A stretch of 64,000 nt of DNA from Ifrita kowaldi (GCA_013398055.1 VZRS01009608.1:237564-301563); one strand, 5' to 3'. Positions 25,771 through 40,700 are shown, counted from the first letter of the stretch. Program-made: numbers and translations. The notes: generated by a model not told the origin, from the sequence alone.

Positions 25771-28700
25771 AAATCAAGCTGCACCTGGCATTGCATTGTA
25801 CAAAACCTCAAGTGCTGCTGTTTGCAATCCAGCTCTCTGTTTACCCTGATCTCAGCATCACTGAATGCCTCATCCTGTGGTGGAACCTTCAGCCCCTCAG
25901 CAAATAATCCTATAGAGTCTTTAATTGGAAAAAAAAAAAAAAATGTCTGGGATAACTGTTAAATTTAGCCATAATATCAAACACAACTGGCGAAGATCAA
26001 AGTAATCCATGTACTTCTCTCTATTCATTTATTTTCTATTTCCTGCAAGTTTTCAAGATGATCTCTTCTTTCACATCTTTAAGCAATTACTACTGCAAAT
26101 GAAGAATCTAATTGATTGTATTCCTGTTTCAATTAGACTGACTTCTAGGAGTTTTTGTGTGTTTTGAGATGACTGCAGGCATAAAAACTACAGGGTATTT
26201 AAAATTCTTCTGTGTTTATGACATACTTGCACTGGTGTTTCTTACTCCACATGTGACAGCATATTCTTAGAAAGTACATTTAAAGAAGTTTTGGGATAAG
26301 ACCTAACTTTTAGTATTTAGAGGAATATAAACCTTTCTTTCTTGTTACCTAATTTTACTTAAATGCCTGCTGCAAAATTCACCTTTGAAAGGCATTCTGC
26401 CTTTCAAATAAAAAGCCCTTGAAACCCATGCAGCATCATTTGTAGGCAGCTAATTCTGACCCAGCCTCTTGTACATACACAAAGCTGACAGGTATTTTGA
26501 TGGGTTTAATTAAGCCAAGTTTTTACTGTGAAGTTTATACTAACTTCACAACTGCAAAGTCAAATATTTACACTGTTAAAATGGAGAACAGAGGAGAATA
26601 AACATCCAGAGATAAATCCCATTTCTAAGATGTCAGGTGGCAAGGGTAGAACAAAGGATTTTACACTGGTCCTGTTGAAGCGTTATAGTATCAAAGAAGG
26701 ATAAAAAGAAGGGGTTTGCTTGGCTTGGTAGAGATTTGGCCAGAGCATGATTGGTTGTTTAACTTGGAAAAGAAAGAGAGAGAATCAAAGAAAATTAAAT
26801 AATTATTAAACAATGAGGGAGAAAGGAGATTTAGTTTAAACTCATAACTTGCCATGATTTGTCCTGATATTAATGCATTTCTAGTAAACAGGTAAGACAA
26901 ATCCCATTGCTGCTGTGTATGGCATTTCCCACCCTTTCCCTAATGCCTATAAGCTGTACTCAATTTTAAACAACCAGACACATCTGATACCTGAACATTA
27001 GTATTAGATATAAAAATAGAGTGATTGAGTTTTTAATAACAGTAACAAACTACATGTCCGTATGTCCATATTAACCCTATGTCCGTAGGAAGAGCAGTGA
27101 GGACCAGGGTCACAGTTAAACAAAAAAAAATCCCAAAGTAACACACTGAGGGAACAATGGAAGGCTGCAAAGATGCAAAAAGACTCACAGCTGTGCTATA
27201 AGCACAGAAAAAACCCTAAATATCTGGGATCCAGGAAAGGAAAGGTAAATTAATTTAGTATTTCCCATATAAACCAAATGCTATCACCTCAAAGGCAGCA
27301 TTCTCCATCCCATGGAGAGCAGGGTGCCCCAAAAGAGATCCAGAACAGACTGAAAAAGTGCTGCTCTTCTGGCAGTGCTAGATTCAGGTCTTTAGCAGCT
27401 GAATTTTGTGTTGTGCTCAAGCCTGAGATTTGCCCAAACATGAGGAAGGCATTGGTTTGTCTTTGCAAAATTGCTGGCAGGGGCTAGGGTATAATCAACA
27501 TTATTAGTTTGATCAATTGTTACCAAGCAAGCCCCTAAATAGGTTCAGTTTATTCTAACAGCTTATTTTGGTGGCTATGAAGGTCTTCTTGTGTATGTTC
27601 CCGTGGAAACCCAGTTTACCTCATCTCTCAGGAAAGTTTTTAACATAGAAAACCTCTGAATTACAAGTTCGTCTGAAAATCATGAGCTATTAAAACCAGG
27701 TGAAACTCCAGTTTATCCAGTCAAACTTCACCAGAGCCCCTTCACAGCTGCAACCCACACAGCCAGACCAGGTGTTTCCCCACCTGCTCAACCCCACGTT
27801 TCCCATAGCAGAGTCTCAGATGTCCTGATCATTAAAATAATTTAATCTTGGTGCAATAACTAAATAACTAAATAACAGCTCAAGCTGGTGCCTCCAAGGA
27901 AGGACCCTGAACAAAGAACTCCCTGGGATTTTATACCCTCACAGTCCAGACCTGCAGAAGCCTGGGGGTCATTGGCTCCCACCTCACCTGGGTGTCCCTC
28001 ACCCGTGTCCTTCGCTGTGCAAAGGGGCAGCAGTTCATGGCCTCTTCTTGCCTGAGGGTCCTGCCAGCAGAGCTCAACCTGCAGCTGCATCCCCAAGATA
28101 CCTGCACTCAATATATCCCTCACCATCCCTCAACACTGCTTTAAAGCCAGCTCAAAGACTTTCTCTGAAGTGGCCCAAGTTAAAAAAAAAATTAAATTTA
28201 AAAAGCCTGTTTCCTTCTAGCCATGTGCAAAGGGAGAACATGCCCAGATCAGATCAGACAAGTCATCATCACTACAGTGTATTAATCACAGCTTTTATTT
28301 GATTACAAATTATGCCTGGAATAATAGACAAAGCATGCAGGACCTCCATGTGCCAGACATTGCTGCACAGAGGTGAAGCGCCTTCAACTTCAGGCTGCGA
28401 GACTCTTGGGGCCAAAACTTTGGAAGCATCCCCACGACCCCCAGCACGCAGGGAAGCTGGGCTGTGTGGGCTCAGTGATCACACCTTCTCCCCAGGTTAC
28501 TGCAGGCACTGCTGCAGGTCCTTCATCTCCCTCAGAGGTCTTCTGGCAAGAAGGGAGAGAAGTTGATTGCATCCCTGCACCCCCACCTGCACAAGCTGAA
28601 TTTTAAAGGACTTTTTAAAACCTTCACTCAGAACCTGAAAAAAAAAAAAGGCAGTTAAAAACCACTGGGTCAGTTTTAAATTTATTGGCACAGCAGATGG

Positions 28701-31700
28701 GAAAGGTTTAGTTAATTTTTTATTTATTCTCTTAACATTGACAAGCAAGCTTCTTTCCCTTTTTTCCCCTTCTTGACATTATCCAAGCTGGTGTGCCTGG
28801 GAAGTTGAACCACTTCTAATCTGCTCACTTCAAAGTACACCCAAGTGTGGGTGGCAGCCTGCCATGGCACAGCATCCTAACTCAAGGTGACAGCTCCTTT
28901 GGAGAGACACGACAAGAGTCTCCCTGTGCTCGTCCCCAGCAAGTTCAGGATCCCACACTGACATCTCCTCAGCCCTTATTCCAAGGGGGAGGAAGTAAAC
29001 ACTTTCATCTTTTCTCTCGCCCAGCATTTTTCTTTGTTTGCCTAAAAAGAAGAGCCAGATCATGAGTTTTCAGCAACATTTTGTACCAAAGTGTGTCAGG
29101 AGCCATTACCTGGAGGTGCTGATTACTGTTGAGACAAGTTGGCAACTGGTACTTCTTTGGAACAGCTACAGACAAAAACAGTCTGAGCTGCTGCTGGGTT
29201 TTAAAACTGATTTCTCTAAAGCAATATTTTTCACAATGAAAGAAATTGTCAGAGCCAATAAATTGCACGTGAGATATGAAAGAAGAGGTAAGTATTTCTA
29301 TCCTGGGGACACAGCCCAAAAGTGTGAAACATAGCTCTAAAAAAAAAAAAAATCTCAGTGGCAGCTCAAAAAAAAAAAAAAGAAAGAAAGAAAAAGAAAA
29401 GAAAAAGGAAACTGGCAAAATTATTGAAAGAAACACCAGAAATGATAACCCAAAGATGAGGTTACAGGCCACAGCACAAGCAGTCATTCTCTGGTAGTTA
29501 ATAGCTCAGATCTCAAGTGGTTGCTGGGGACAATTGCTGGGTAGGAAACACTGCTGCATTTTAAAGGCACTCTCAGAGCACAGAATAGAAATTGTAGGAT
29601 TGTATTTCTGTTGTTCCTGCTCTGAGGACTTACCAAGTAGAAGTATGTTATACACCTGTATAGCAGGTGTGCAGATAGTAACCTTCATAAAGCCCTTTCA
29701 GATTTAGTAATAACATCTGATATTTAAACAACTTGGAAATTTTAGAATTCTTGCCTAGATGGGGCACAAGCAAGGTGCAAAAGTGACTGCAGCATCCTCC
29801 CCAGAAGCACAGCACAGACAATGTCTGAGTTTCTTCTCAGACAATTTGCCTGGTTCACCTTTCTCCCAGCACGAACAAACAGCAATATTTTTTAGGTGCT
29901 ATAATTTCAGGCATGGGGCAATACTTCAGCAGCATTCTACTTTGCCAGAGAGAAGGACTTGAATTTTAAAAGGCAGAGTGATTTACAAGCAAGTTTCACT
30001 GTACTTTGCATCACACTACACATGCTCTCTGCCTTCTGTGTGCTGAGAATCTTCATTCCAGCTGGCAGCTTCAGTTGTTTCTGTGCTGCAAATTGAAGTG
30101 GTGCTTTTCCAGCATTCTAACTCTTATTGTTTCAATTTCAAGCTAAGTTTCAGTCCGTGAATAATGTTCAGAAATAGAAAGCAGAAGTATGTACATTTGC
30201 TGCCCCAGATGTTATTTATGTCAGCTTAGAAAAAAGACAGACACTGACAGCTCCTGAGGTAATCAAATATTTTCTGTTCATCTCATATTGATCTTGCAAA
30301 AATCTAGCTTGCTTGATTGAAAACAAGTTGTTAAAGGAATAGAGTAGCCTCTCTTCCCTGCAGTAACCAAGCCAGCTGGCTAGCATGTAAGCACAGACAT
30401 TAAAGGGATTATGAAATAATTTTCTTACCTAGTAGAGTTGCTATATAATAATTATTCCCTTCTCTGCCATACATGGGCATTTACTGGAATTTAAATCCAG
30501 TATTTGGAGGAGTTTGCCTTTCAGGGTTTCAACCTTGTAGTGCATTATGTGCCTTGCAATGAGCAAAGATATATTTATTGTACTGGTTCAGGCAAGGGCT
30601 CATCAAGCCCAGCCTGCTGCCTCCAGTTCCAGCTGTAACCAGGCAGCCAGGCACAAACAGGAGCACTGGTGGATTGTCTGACACTTTGAGTCCTTTCTCA
30701 GTCAGCAACTATATTGAGCTCCGGAGAGAGTTCCTGAGCCCAGCTTGGCTTGTTTAGAAGGCCTCCCAAGGATCTCACTTCCAAGTGTTTGCACAGGAGC
30801 ATTACAAAAGCTAAATGCTCTTAACATTTGCCTGAGTCTATTGCGACCAGGGGGATTCCCACAGGAAGCGGGTGGCTGTGCTAAAACCATTTTGAGGTTG
30901 ACAGTGTTTGCTGTCACCAGCCACAGACGAATCCCAACTGCTGTGGACGGCAGTGCGGCCAAGCCACCGAGGCAGAGACCTCTGCGGGGCTGGATGTGCC
31001 CAGCAGGGCTGAGGAGCACCTGCAGCCTGAGCCTTTGCTACATCCCAGCTTCTCTGGCAACTTCTGACACACCAGCTCTGCAACTTCACCTGCCAGGGTG
31101 CTGTTCACGGATGAACTGATTCTGCTTGGTGCCATTTTTAACTGGAGGGGAGCGTGTGTGGCACAGTCACTTCACCTGGCCAGAGAAGTTTGTCTGTGCC
31201 TGGATGCAGGAGCTACTGTGCTCACCTGAACCCAAACTGGAGTCTCTGTGCAGGTGCAGAAATGGAGCAGGAGGGTTCCTGGATCAGCAAGGGCTGCCCT
31301 GCGCTCAGTCAGAGCTCAGGTAACCCAGATCCACAACAGTTTCACCTGATCAGGGATACAGGCACAACACCAGCACAGAATTTCTAAGGCACACCTCAGA
31401 GGAGAGGTCCTCTTTGTTTTATCCAGCATTATTCAACACCTCTGTATAGTTCCCTTTTGCTTAATGACTTTCTACCTCTGCAGGCTATTCTCTTTTTTTA
31501 ACAGGATATATTTTTTCCTTTGGCTAAAATATCATATAAACCCCATTTTCTTGTTTTATTCTGGATTTCAGTTGGTCAGAAATGCAGCAGACCTGTTCCC
31601 TGTTTCAATTGTACCAATGAATCTGTCCCTGTAAACGTGTTTTCTCCCAGAAGGGAAACAAGGGAAGAGAGAGAGTTTCAGTCCATCTGTTCTGTCCAAA

Positions 31701-34164
31701 ATTAGGAATTACAGAGGAGTGTGAGAATAAAACTAAAACCCTACAATCCCATAAACCTACCCACGCTTGAATTGAATCTTATTTTGCCTGAACTAGTAGT
31801 TCTCCTATCCCTCATAGAATCATTGCAAATTCTCTGGTACCTTTTTACAACTTAAAATTTTAATTGAAAACAAACTACTACATGAACTGCATAGATGGTG
31901 TACGATGTAGATAATGGAAATTCCAAAAAGGTACACCTCAGGCTTGGGTAGCTTGGAGTTCAGATGTCTAGACATTTCAGGATTATCAACATTCATTCTC
32001 GCTGGTGAGAAAGAAGCTTGTGTTGAATTCTAAGCTGGAAGGGCTTAGAGGGAAAGGCAGGATGAAGAGGGGGGCTGTGCTGCACACACAGCATTGCTTT
32101 TCCAACATCCCGTCTCACATGTCACAGTTCAAATCTAGTTGACTAAAACTGATGCAATTCAATAGAGTGAAACTATTCCAGCAGTTGAGGCTATTCTGCT
32201 TCATTATTCTCCCTCAGTAAATCAGGTACATTAGGGTTCAAAGCACCTGAACTGTGTCCTCAGTACTCTGAACTCAATTTCCTACCAACTTGTGCAGTGA
32301 AAATAGGACCAAAAAGTGTTGCCTTTACTAAGGGAAAGTTATCCCACGACTTCCCTCCCATCTCTTTAAAAACAAAGAAAACAAAACAAAACTAACCAAA
32401 TTTACTGTGAAGTGATGCTTAGCTTGAAAGAGATCAGCTCTTCAGCTGAAATTCAGAGCCCCCCTCCAGTCTCCATCAGTAATTAGAGAAGAGCAGCTGA
32501 AGTTATGGGAGTGCTCAATGAAGCGATTCTGGAGAGAGCTGCACAACAGCAGTCCCCAAGGGGACAATTACAGCAGCCTCGTGAAGGGCCCTGCAGCAGA
32601 GGCAGGTATGCAAACGCTGCACACCACACTTGAAAGATGATACAGAATCACAAAAATATTTGCAAAACTGGTCTTTGATTTTTGCTGCATGGGGCACTGC
32701 CCAGATTATTTTCTCAGAGCATTCAAACATAAAAAACCTTCTTGTCAAGTCTGACTTTCTTCCCTATTACCTCTCTTACCTTTTTTCACTCCCCACTGCA
32801 ACTCCCATGCATTTTAGAGACCTCTATCACACGGATTTATCACCCAATGACCAGAGAGAGTACGTGATGCAAGACACGTGGTCCTTACCATAAATAATTT
32901 GGGCAAGTAGAATTTAATTTTCCTTGAACAGTGAACAGATTTAATCAAAACCAAGCATCAATCCCCAGATCTCCCTGGAACAATATAATTGTCCATAATC
33001 CAGCCCTCCCATTTGATGCTGTGCTTAACTTTCAAACAACATCAACTGTCAAAAAGTGCTTTTCTGTAGTTTTAGAAGGCTCCTTGACTGCAGTTCCCAG
33101 TAATACAAGGCAGTTCACAGGTCTCTGACTCATCAGAGGTAGCACATGCTCTGCCATGCAAAGATGAGGGTTTGCCAGGTGGGCACTTACAGCTGTCAAA
33201 GTCCTTGGCAGAAGGTGGGAGGTACAAGGTAGACAAGAATCAGATCACTACTTTCAATTAATGATTTTTCTTTGCAGCTTGATGCATACGTAGGAATTTT
33301 TTGGCCATGAAATATGAAGAATACTCAATCTACTTCCTCTCTATTTATGTTCAGGACAGCAAATGATTTAATTTGCTTATCAGCATGAACTAAGCCATTG
33401 AAAACAGATTTTTACTCATTCCCTCCTCTTTCAAAAACCATGTTTCAATTAAATTGAAGCAGCATCTACATACTGACTAGAGCAGCAGTTAAAATGTACA
33501 CAAACCAAAAATACCACAAGAACAGCTCTTTTAAACACTCCTGCTTGGGAAACCCCACCAACAGCAGAAAGCAGCTCTCAGGGAATACTTTGTAGAACTT
33601 TAGAAAACAACTAGGAAACGTATCTTAGAAACAATACCAGAACTCATCAAATCAGACACTTTATTTAAATGTCTGGGGTGCACAATTTTATAGATATATA
33701 TTTATATACCAACCAGAAATTAGTTCCAAATAGTAGTATCTGCCATTAGCACTCAATTAATGGCCAGTGTGGCTTTCTGATTACTGTATCTTCAAAGGAT
33801 GTGACAATCCAGTCCCTAGTGCCTTTGTACCATGGTTAGGACAAATCAAATCTGCTTTTAATTTGAAGCACTGTACACATTATTTGAAGAGCTTAATTAA
33901 CTTATCCAGCTTATAAGCAGTACTTGCAAACACTGCTATACAAACAGGAAGGCCCAGTTAACACCGAGTAAAAGCATGATCACTGCATTTGAATGATCTT
34001 CAGCGAGGAGTACCTTGTTACCCTTTGTGGTTTGCTGGTGTCTGGAGCCATGAGCTGATCAGAAACAGCAGTAGAGGATTCTGCCAAAGCAGCACCTGAC
34101 ACTTACAGGGGACATTTGAAAAATCAGAGTTACCATCACAGTTATCAACCACAGCACCTGCATT
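25771..34164. other. Non-coding unique sequence
   Basis: No gene recognised. It includes an A14 run near 25930, a purine-rich simple repeat at 29339-29411, GC-richer patches at about 27900-28110, 28380-28550 and 30850-31320, and AT-rich unique DNA elsewhere. The overlapping frames at 30702-31135 lie on both strands of one GC-rich patch, so they are compositional. Part of 25771-25900 may belong to the upstream (minus-strand) continuation of the LINE fossil, but I could not recognise motifs there. Confidence 0.55.
29339..29411. repeat. A-rich and GAAA-type simple repeat
   Basis: Two long A runs (29339-29352 and 29368-29381) flank a short unique spacer. They are followed by a degenerate GAAA/GAAAA array to about 29411. 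The 160-codon minus-strand frame across it (29005-29487) gains Phe and Leu runs from this tract and is not coding. Confidence 0.8.
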
Positions 34165-34734
34165 TCATGGAATCACAGAATCCTTTTGGTTGAAAAATAC
34201 CACCAGGATCATCAAGCTGAGCCATTTACTCAGCACTGCCAAAGCTCAGCCATGTCCCCAAGTGCCACATCCACATGTCTTTTACATCCCTTCAGGGATG
34301 GGATTCCACCACTGCCCTGGGCAGCTGTGCCAGTGCCTGACCACCCTTCCAGTGAAGAAAATCTTGCCCACACCCAATCTAAACCTGGCCTGCTGCAATC
34401 TAAGGCCATTTCCTCTTGTCCTATTTCTTGTTACTCAAGAGAAGACAAGACACTGCCCCCCCCCCGGCTGCACCCTCCTGTCAGGCAGCTGTAGGGGGTG
34501 AGAAGGTTCTCCCTGAGCCTCATTTTCTTCAGGCTGAGCTGCCTCACAGTCACTCCTTAACAAATTTGTGCTCCAGACCCTTCCCTTCCCTGGACATGTC
34601 CTTCTTGTCATGAGGGGCCCACAACTGAGCCCAGGATTCGAGGCAGGGCTGCAGCAGTGCCCAGCACAGGCGAACAGTCACTCCCTGTTGGGTCACACTG
34701 TTTCTGGCACAAGCGAAGAGTCTGTTGGCCTTTA
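34165..34734 (-). mobile_element. CR1 LINE 3' fragment, about 570 bp, 5'-truncated
   Basis: Read on the plus strand this is the reverse complement of avian CR1. It starts with the degenerate terminal repeat TCATGGAATCACAGAATCC (34165-34183) and runs through AGGATCATCAAG, CCACCACTGCCCTGGGCAGC, GACCACCCTTCCAGTGAAG, GGCCATTTCCTCTTGTCCT, GAGAAGGTTCTCCCTGAGCC, TGTCCTTCTTGTCATGAGGG and CTGAGCCCAGGATTCGAGG. It stops at about CTGTTGGCCTTTAG (34721-34734), where the upstream element is missing. A C10 run at 34456-34465 is a local expansion inside the copy. Open frames on the plus strand (34186-34613) are antisense to the element and are not genes. It is longer but visibly more diverged than the copy at 8632-8890. 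Subfamily not assigned. Confidence 0.95.
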
Positions 34735-37700
34735 GTCCAACAGAATTTGGAATTCAGTTCCCTCTTTGAAGAGGAGCTTCCATGGCTTTAGCTATCAGTA
34801 TTAAGCAGGGAAGATAACTCACTCCCCTTTGGAATGAAAGGAAAACAGAAGGTGAGCTCAGTGTTTTCAATAAAACATGCTGTGGCCACAAGCAAAAATC
34901 TGCCCATTCTCCAAGGAAACACAGTGTATAGGTGGAAAACAAAGGGAAAAGGGAAGAAGCAGACTTGGAATTATAACTTAGAAAGCATCCAGTTTGTCAC
35001 AACACCTTCACTTCAGGAAGGTCCCTGAATATTTAGAGCCCATTTACACTGGGACACATTTAGTGGACCTTTATGCATCTGATCATCTCTACAAGGAGAG
35101 AGACATTTTTAGGATTTCTCCTGATGCAGAGCATCCATGTTTAGCCTGTTGAGTTCTGAGATGTAGGACATCAAATGTGTTCTTCCTTCCGGAGTGAGCA
35201 TTGCCTTTTCCCCCATGACTCAGACCAGAGGCAAATTCTACACTGGACAAACATTTTTTTTTTCCTTCTCCTATTTGGGTCACATTATTCAGAAGAAATT
35301 AAAAAAAAAAAAGAAAGAAAAGAGGCACAGCATAGCCAAGGAGAAGTCAAGGATACCATATATTTCCTTGCATCTGCAGAGAAGGAATCAAGGAACCCAG
35401 AATATTAGAGACATTCCCAGAACTGCTACTGAATTTCTGTGGTATCTTTTAATTTTCATCTACTTTGTATTTCTTTTGTCTACTTAGATTCTGAATGCTG
35501 GCTGACATAGGCCTTAAGCAGCTTTAAAAATGTCAGTGAGCTCTTTTGTCAATATAAGAAACCCACACAGGCCATATAGCTAAGAGATTTTGGGGAATCC
35601 TGTTAGTTCTGATGCCTTTAAATGTGCACCCAAATCACCCACAGCTTTCAAAAGTGGAACCACTGTGTATCCGAAAAGATGGTCACAGGCAAAAATCACA
35701 CCTCATGCAGTCACATCAAAAGCAACATGAAAACCAACCTTCCAAAATCCAGATCCTTACTTAAAATCTCCAGGTATCTTTAACATTTCATTAACACTGA
35801 AATAATGCAGGTTTCAGTTTACTCCTTGGCAGCCATTTATGCAGCTACCTTAAATATGTTCTTTTCTATAGGTGACATACTTTTACAGTTTTTACGTTGA
35901 AGACAAACCTAATGAAGAAATGTGATTTCCTTCCAGCTTTTAAATATTGCCCCTCTCCCCACCTTTTTTCCTGCCTAGGGTGACATGTGAGATCCCAAAC
36001 TCCTTTCAGAACAGTGTGACACCAGCACAATGACAGAGTTGAAAGCCATAAAAAGTTATCATTACACTCTTAGAAATGCTGCTGTAATCAATCTTATGTT
36101 ACGTATTCTCCGGTTAGACATGTACCACAAATCAGCCACATGTAGCCACGGATAGAAATGACATGATTTAAACTTTGGTGCAATAAGGTAAAATGAATCA
36201 AATTCACCTTGACAGGAACCTGCACCATAAGCAGTGCACTCAGCTAAAAAGAGTTTGTCATCACTATGGACAAATCACAAATGGAAAGGCAACCAGGAGT
36301 GTTGCCATTTCATCACTGCACAGGCAGGATATATGTTTGAGCCTCAGCCATTTATTCAACAGGAGTTGATCTAGTTTAGAAATTCGTTTTACTTGAATCT
36401 GGATTATCAGTTAGAAACCAACTGGGCTATGCTTCTGTTCTCCACTGTTGATCATTATTACAATGCCTGACTTGCGATAAAAATAAAAAATAAATACTGA
36501 GTCATCCCTTGGCTTTCCTCATAGCATTGAGGTGGGAGCTGGACAGGTTGGCAGTCCCACTAGGACAAAAGGAATCAGTCCCTGCTGTGGCCTAAATTTT
36601 CACATTAAATGATTGGAAGAATACCTACGGGAGAAGAATTCTAGATCTAAGTCTCGCTTTACAGAAGACATTGGACTTCCATTTGCCTATATTTGTTTTA
36701 TACAGACACCTCAACATGCTGTAATTTCAAAAACCCTCTGTATGCAACTGCTGTTTATGCCAGAGAGTGATCTTTCCCCTGGAAGCATTAGATGCTTATC
36801 TTGTTTCATTATACTCCCTGATTTGTCTTAGTCTGAATATTCATTTTAGGAAAACAGAAAACACAAAGCCATGAGGCCTCCTGTGGAGCGAATCGTTTTC
36901 AGCCTTCATCTGAAAATTTTAAGTACGGAGTCATTATTAAGTAGAGACTATTACAGACTAAGCAGTGCTATTAGTCTAATGTCACCAATTTCTCCCTCAT
37001 TTGCATTAGACTTACCTGGAGTACAAAGTGTAGCTGTGAAAAGTTGTGTGCCCTGTTTCTTCCAAACCCTCCCAGCACAATACCCTAATGTACCACCAGA
37101 CAGGTGTTATCAAGCTGCCTGTGCGTTATTTATTCCACACAATGCATTCATTCCCAGTTAGTGCATCGTCTGCCTAACAGCCATGCAAGCCTGTTTTCTC
37201 TGCTACAAGCCAGTTTCTAATTTTACTGCAGCAGTGGCCTCTCCTCCTCTTGACATATACACATTATGCATGGAAAGGCTTTAGCCACACAGATACATTT
37301 TGTACAGTGTCATCCAACTCCTATTTACCCCAAACTCTCAGGGTGCTCAGACCACCTGTGTGAGAAGTGGTTCAGAGCTAAAACAGACCAGAAACGTGTG
37401 CACAGTGAAACAGTGAAAGTCTGCAAAGAAATCTTAGCAGAGACACTGAGAGGAGAAACATTGGATAGACCCCGAGAGCCAGGCAGGCTACACTTCTCTC
37501 AGAAATTAAAGAGACTTGGAGTAAAATAGAGTTAAAAAAAAAAAGAAAAGCCCCTTTCATAAACAGTAAGATCAAAGGAAATTAATCTGTTGAAGTCCAA
37601 ATAGCAAGATAAGGGAAGAGTTGCCAGCTAATGCACGGAAGTAATCAGGAATGGAGGTCAGCAGTCCTTCCTCAACCAGGAGAGGAAGTTGGCTGTGCTG

Positions 37701-40700
37701 GCTATTCCCGAGCATTAAGAAAAAGAATAAGATAGAAGCAACTGTCTGGGCAGGACTCTGTGCTTTAACCTCTGCTTCATAAGCTTACGCTTTAACCTAA
37801 AGGTACACTGATTGAAATTTAAAGAGAGGATTCCTTTTGTGTTGCCACTGCCCAGGAGCTACAGGAGAGGCTTCTCAGGTCCTCTGTTCTGGCAGAACTT
37901 CCAGGTGACAAGCAGAAACAGGACTGGGTCCTGCTGGTGTAACCAGAGTGCAGGAAAATGATGCTCTTTTGCTGCTCAGATCAAGAGGCTGGGGTGGCTG
38001 TGCAAGGCAGGCTGGTCACCGAGCCCAAAAAACTCCTTTTTAGGGGACATCTGCCCCCAAGACATGTACCAGAGCAGCTGGCCAGAGATGCTGGCAAAAG
38101 CATCACAGCAGGAACAACACAGTCATGTGAGGGAAATGAGCCCTGCTGAAACACACCTCAGGTTTAGGCTAGTGAGTAATAATGCCCAGCCAAGAGAGGT
38201 ACCAAAAATCTCTATTCTCTTTATGGGAGCTTGTACAGGCATAGCACAAAATAAGAAAACATTTAGTCCATAAGAAAAGTACACATGCACTTTTTGTTTG
38301 TTTGGGTAATTACCAACTATGGAAAAGTCAGTTTCTCAAAAGTGTGTAGTTTTAGGCAGGAAATCCAATGTGACTGTACTGCAAAATTGGTTACCTGTGC
38401 TGCAGGTTCCGATACATGAAAATGCTGAAGTCAAGCCCGGGACATTGGAGTCTGAATTTTGCTAGCTCAGTAATGTTTTAGCAGTCATGCACTGCCAGGA
38501 TCTATTGTTTGCTCCCCCTCACAAGGATGGGGTCTCTCACAGTGTACAAAGCATTACCCAACAGCAGCTGGATTTCCTGAGATCCCCAAGTAAGCTGAGG
38601 GAGCAGTTTTCATCAGCCTTTGAATTCACAATTTGATGTGAATGTGGCCATTATTTCTAAAAGCTTCTAAAATGGTACTGCTGTAAAAGCAAACTGGATA
38701 TAGAAAAGATGTAACAAATACAGAAGAAGGAAGAGGAAAGAATGAATTTCCTTCTGCTCTCAGCTGAGACAAAGCTCTTCAACATCATTACTTACTAACA
38801 AATTAACATATCATCATCTATTAACATAACTTCATCATCACATATTAACCATAACTCCCTGACACAAAAGCTTCCTCCATCTGCAGTTGAGCAGATTTTA
38901 AGTTAGGGAATGCTCCTTAAAGATGCCATAGGCCCAGTTAATAAAAGATCATGCCAAGAACTTTGAGAGGAGACAAGTATATCTATCAAGGTTTATATTG
39001 CTTCAGGTTAAAATATTTCAAAGTCATCTGAAAAAGCGTGTGAAAAACTGTGATGTCCATGAAGTCTTACAGTCAAATCACTATCTTACTTTCTTCGGTT
39101 TTTACTTTATGTATGCCTGAAAAACCTCAACTTGCTGTATTTTATCTCCCATCAAAGCAGTTTTTCCAAGGTTACAAAAGCTGTAACACTGTAATTAAAG
39201 TGAATATTGGATTCCACATCAACACTAGAAATAGGAAGATGCCTCTGTCATGACACTCACAAGCACTGCCCATCCACACATGCCCTTGTACCTCCAATAA
39301 CTTTAAAAAAAAAACCACTGTCCCCAAGTTTGATGGAAAGATCAATATAACTCCCAAGTACGTGACATTTCTACACTGCTTACGTTGGGCAGAGAAGACA
39401 GATGTGAGTTAATGTCATGCCTCCTGTTACACATCCCTCTTCTCCCCTCCAAGGATGGCAATTCCAGCCAGCCCCAAAGAGCCACAAGGACAGCACGTCC
39501 ACCTCCAGTGACCCACAGCACACTGCTGCTCCCCAGCCCACCAGGACACAGCCAGGAGCCCACGGTGAGGCAAAAGCTGCTGGGATGCAGCTGCTGAAAT
39601 GTGGGTTGCAGGACACAATCCCAAGAGAAACCACATTTTCTGTCTCCTCTAACAAACGCTCTTGGTATTCTGCCTTGAAACAGCAGCATTTTATTGAACT
39701 TGCTATTGCAAACAGCCACTCTTCAGAGGACACAGCTGAAGTCTGAATCTCAAGAGCTCATCCTCCCCATCCCCACCAGTAACACCATGAGAGTTATGCA
39801 CCCAGTTTCAAATCACATTTAAATGTCAGTCACACCTTTGCAGCCGAAAAAAGTAAGAAAATAAGCACAAGAATGGCCTCAGTTTGCCCTTTAACACATG
39901 CAAAAGCAGTTAACAATAGCATCAAAGATTATAATCTAGGAAAGATTTTTATTTTAAGGTCCTTGCACACGTGTGCTCCAGCAGAGTCCTGCAGCTGCTG
40001 CGAGGGCCACAGGCTGCCGTGGAGCAGCCTCCTGGGAACCTTTTCCAGCTTTCACAAAGATTTCACAAACTTCTACTCATCTCCATCTCCCTATTGCTGC
40101 CTCACATTTCAGGAACATCCCACTGGCAGCTCAACAACCCTTTCTCTCTTACAGTCTCCACACATCCTCACTCTCTCCAACACATTACTCTTCAAATCTC
40201 TTTTTCTCTGTCATCTAATAGTTTTATTTACACAGCTATATTTAAATCCGTTAAAATAAAAATGTTCAGGATACAATTTCCATTTTGATTTGACAAAATG
40301 GAGTTACAGCTAGTTGGAAATACAAAGCTGTGCATAGCAGGTTTTAGTGCCCATTGGCTTAAATGTAAATCTTGTACCACACAAGGTCATTTCATTCCAC
40401 AGGCAGGAGATTTAAGTTTCTATTACAAAATGTTTCATTTCCTCACATACTGAAAATGAAGTAGTTCACTCTGATCATCTAAGGACACTAAGCTTTTGAA
40501 TCTGATAACATATTATTTAAACCTGAACAGAGTGCACCACTTTTGCAAGAATGAGATGACATAAGAGATATTTTAGAAGGTGCTACAAGTAATAGAGCAT
40601 TACCAAACAGCCACCGCAGTGCTTTAAAGTCCCCAGAAAACCATGTCAAGGAGCAAGAAAACCTCTATATAGCAAAGCTGTTTTGATTCGTAGAAGCCAG

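Noticed and set aside
31814..31824. TCATAGAATCA resembling a CR1 terminal repeat.
   Set aside because: No further CR1 sequence follows on either side.
34186..34613. Three overlapping plus-strand frames of 65-103 codons.
   Set aside because: They lie inside and antisense to a CR1 element.
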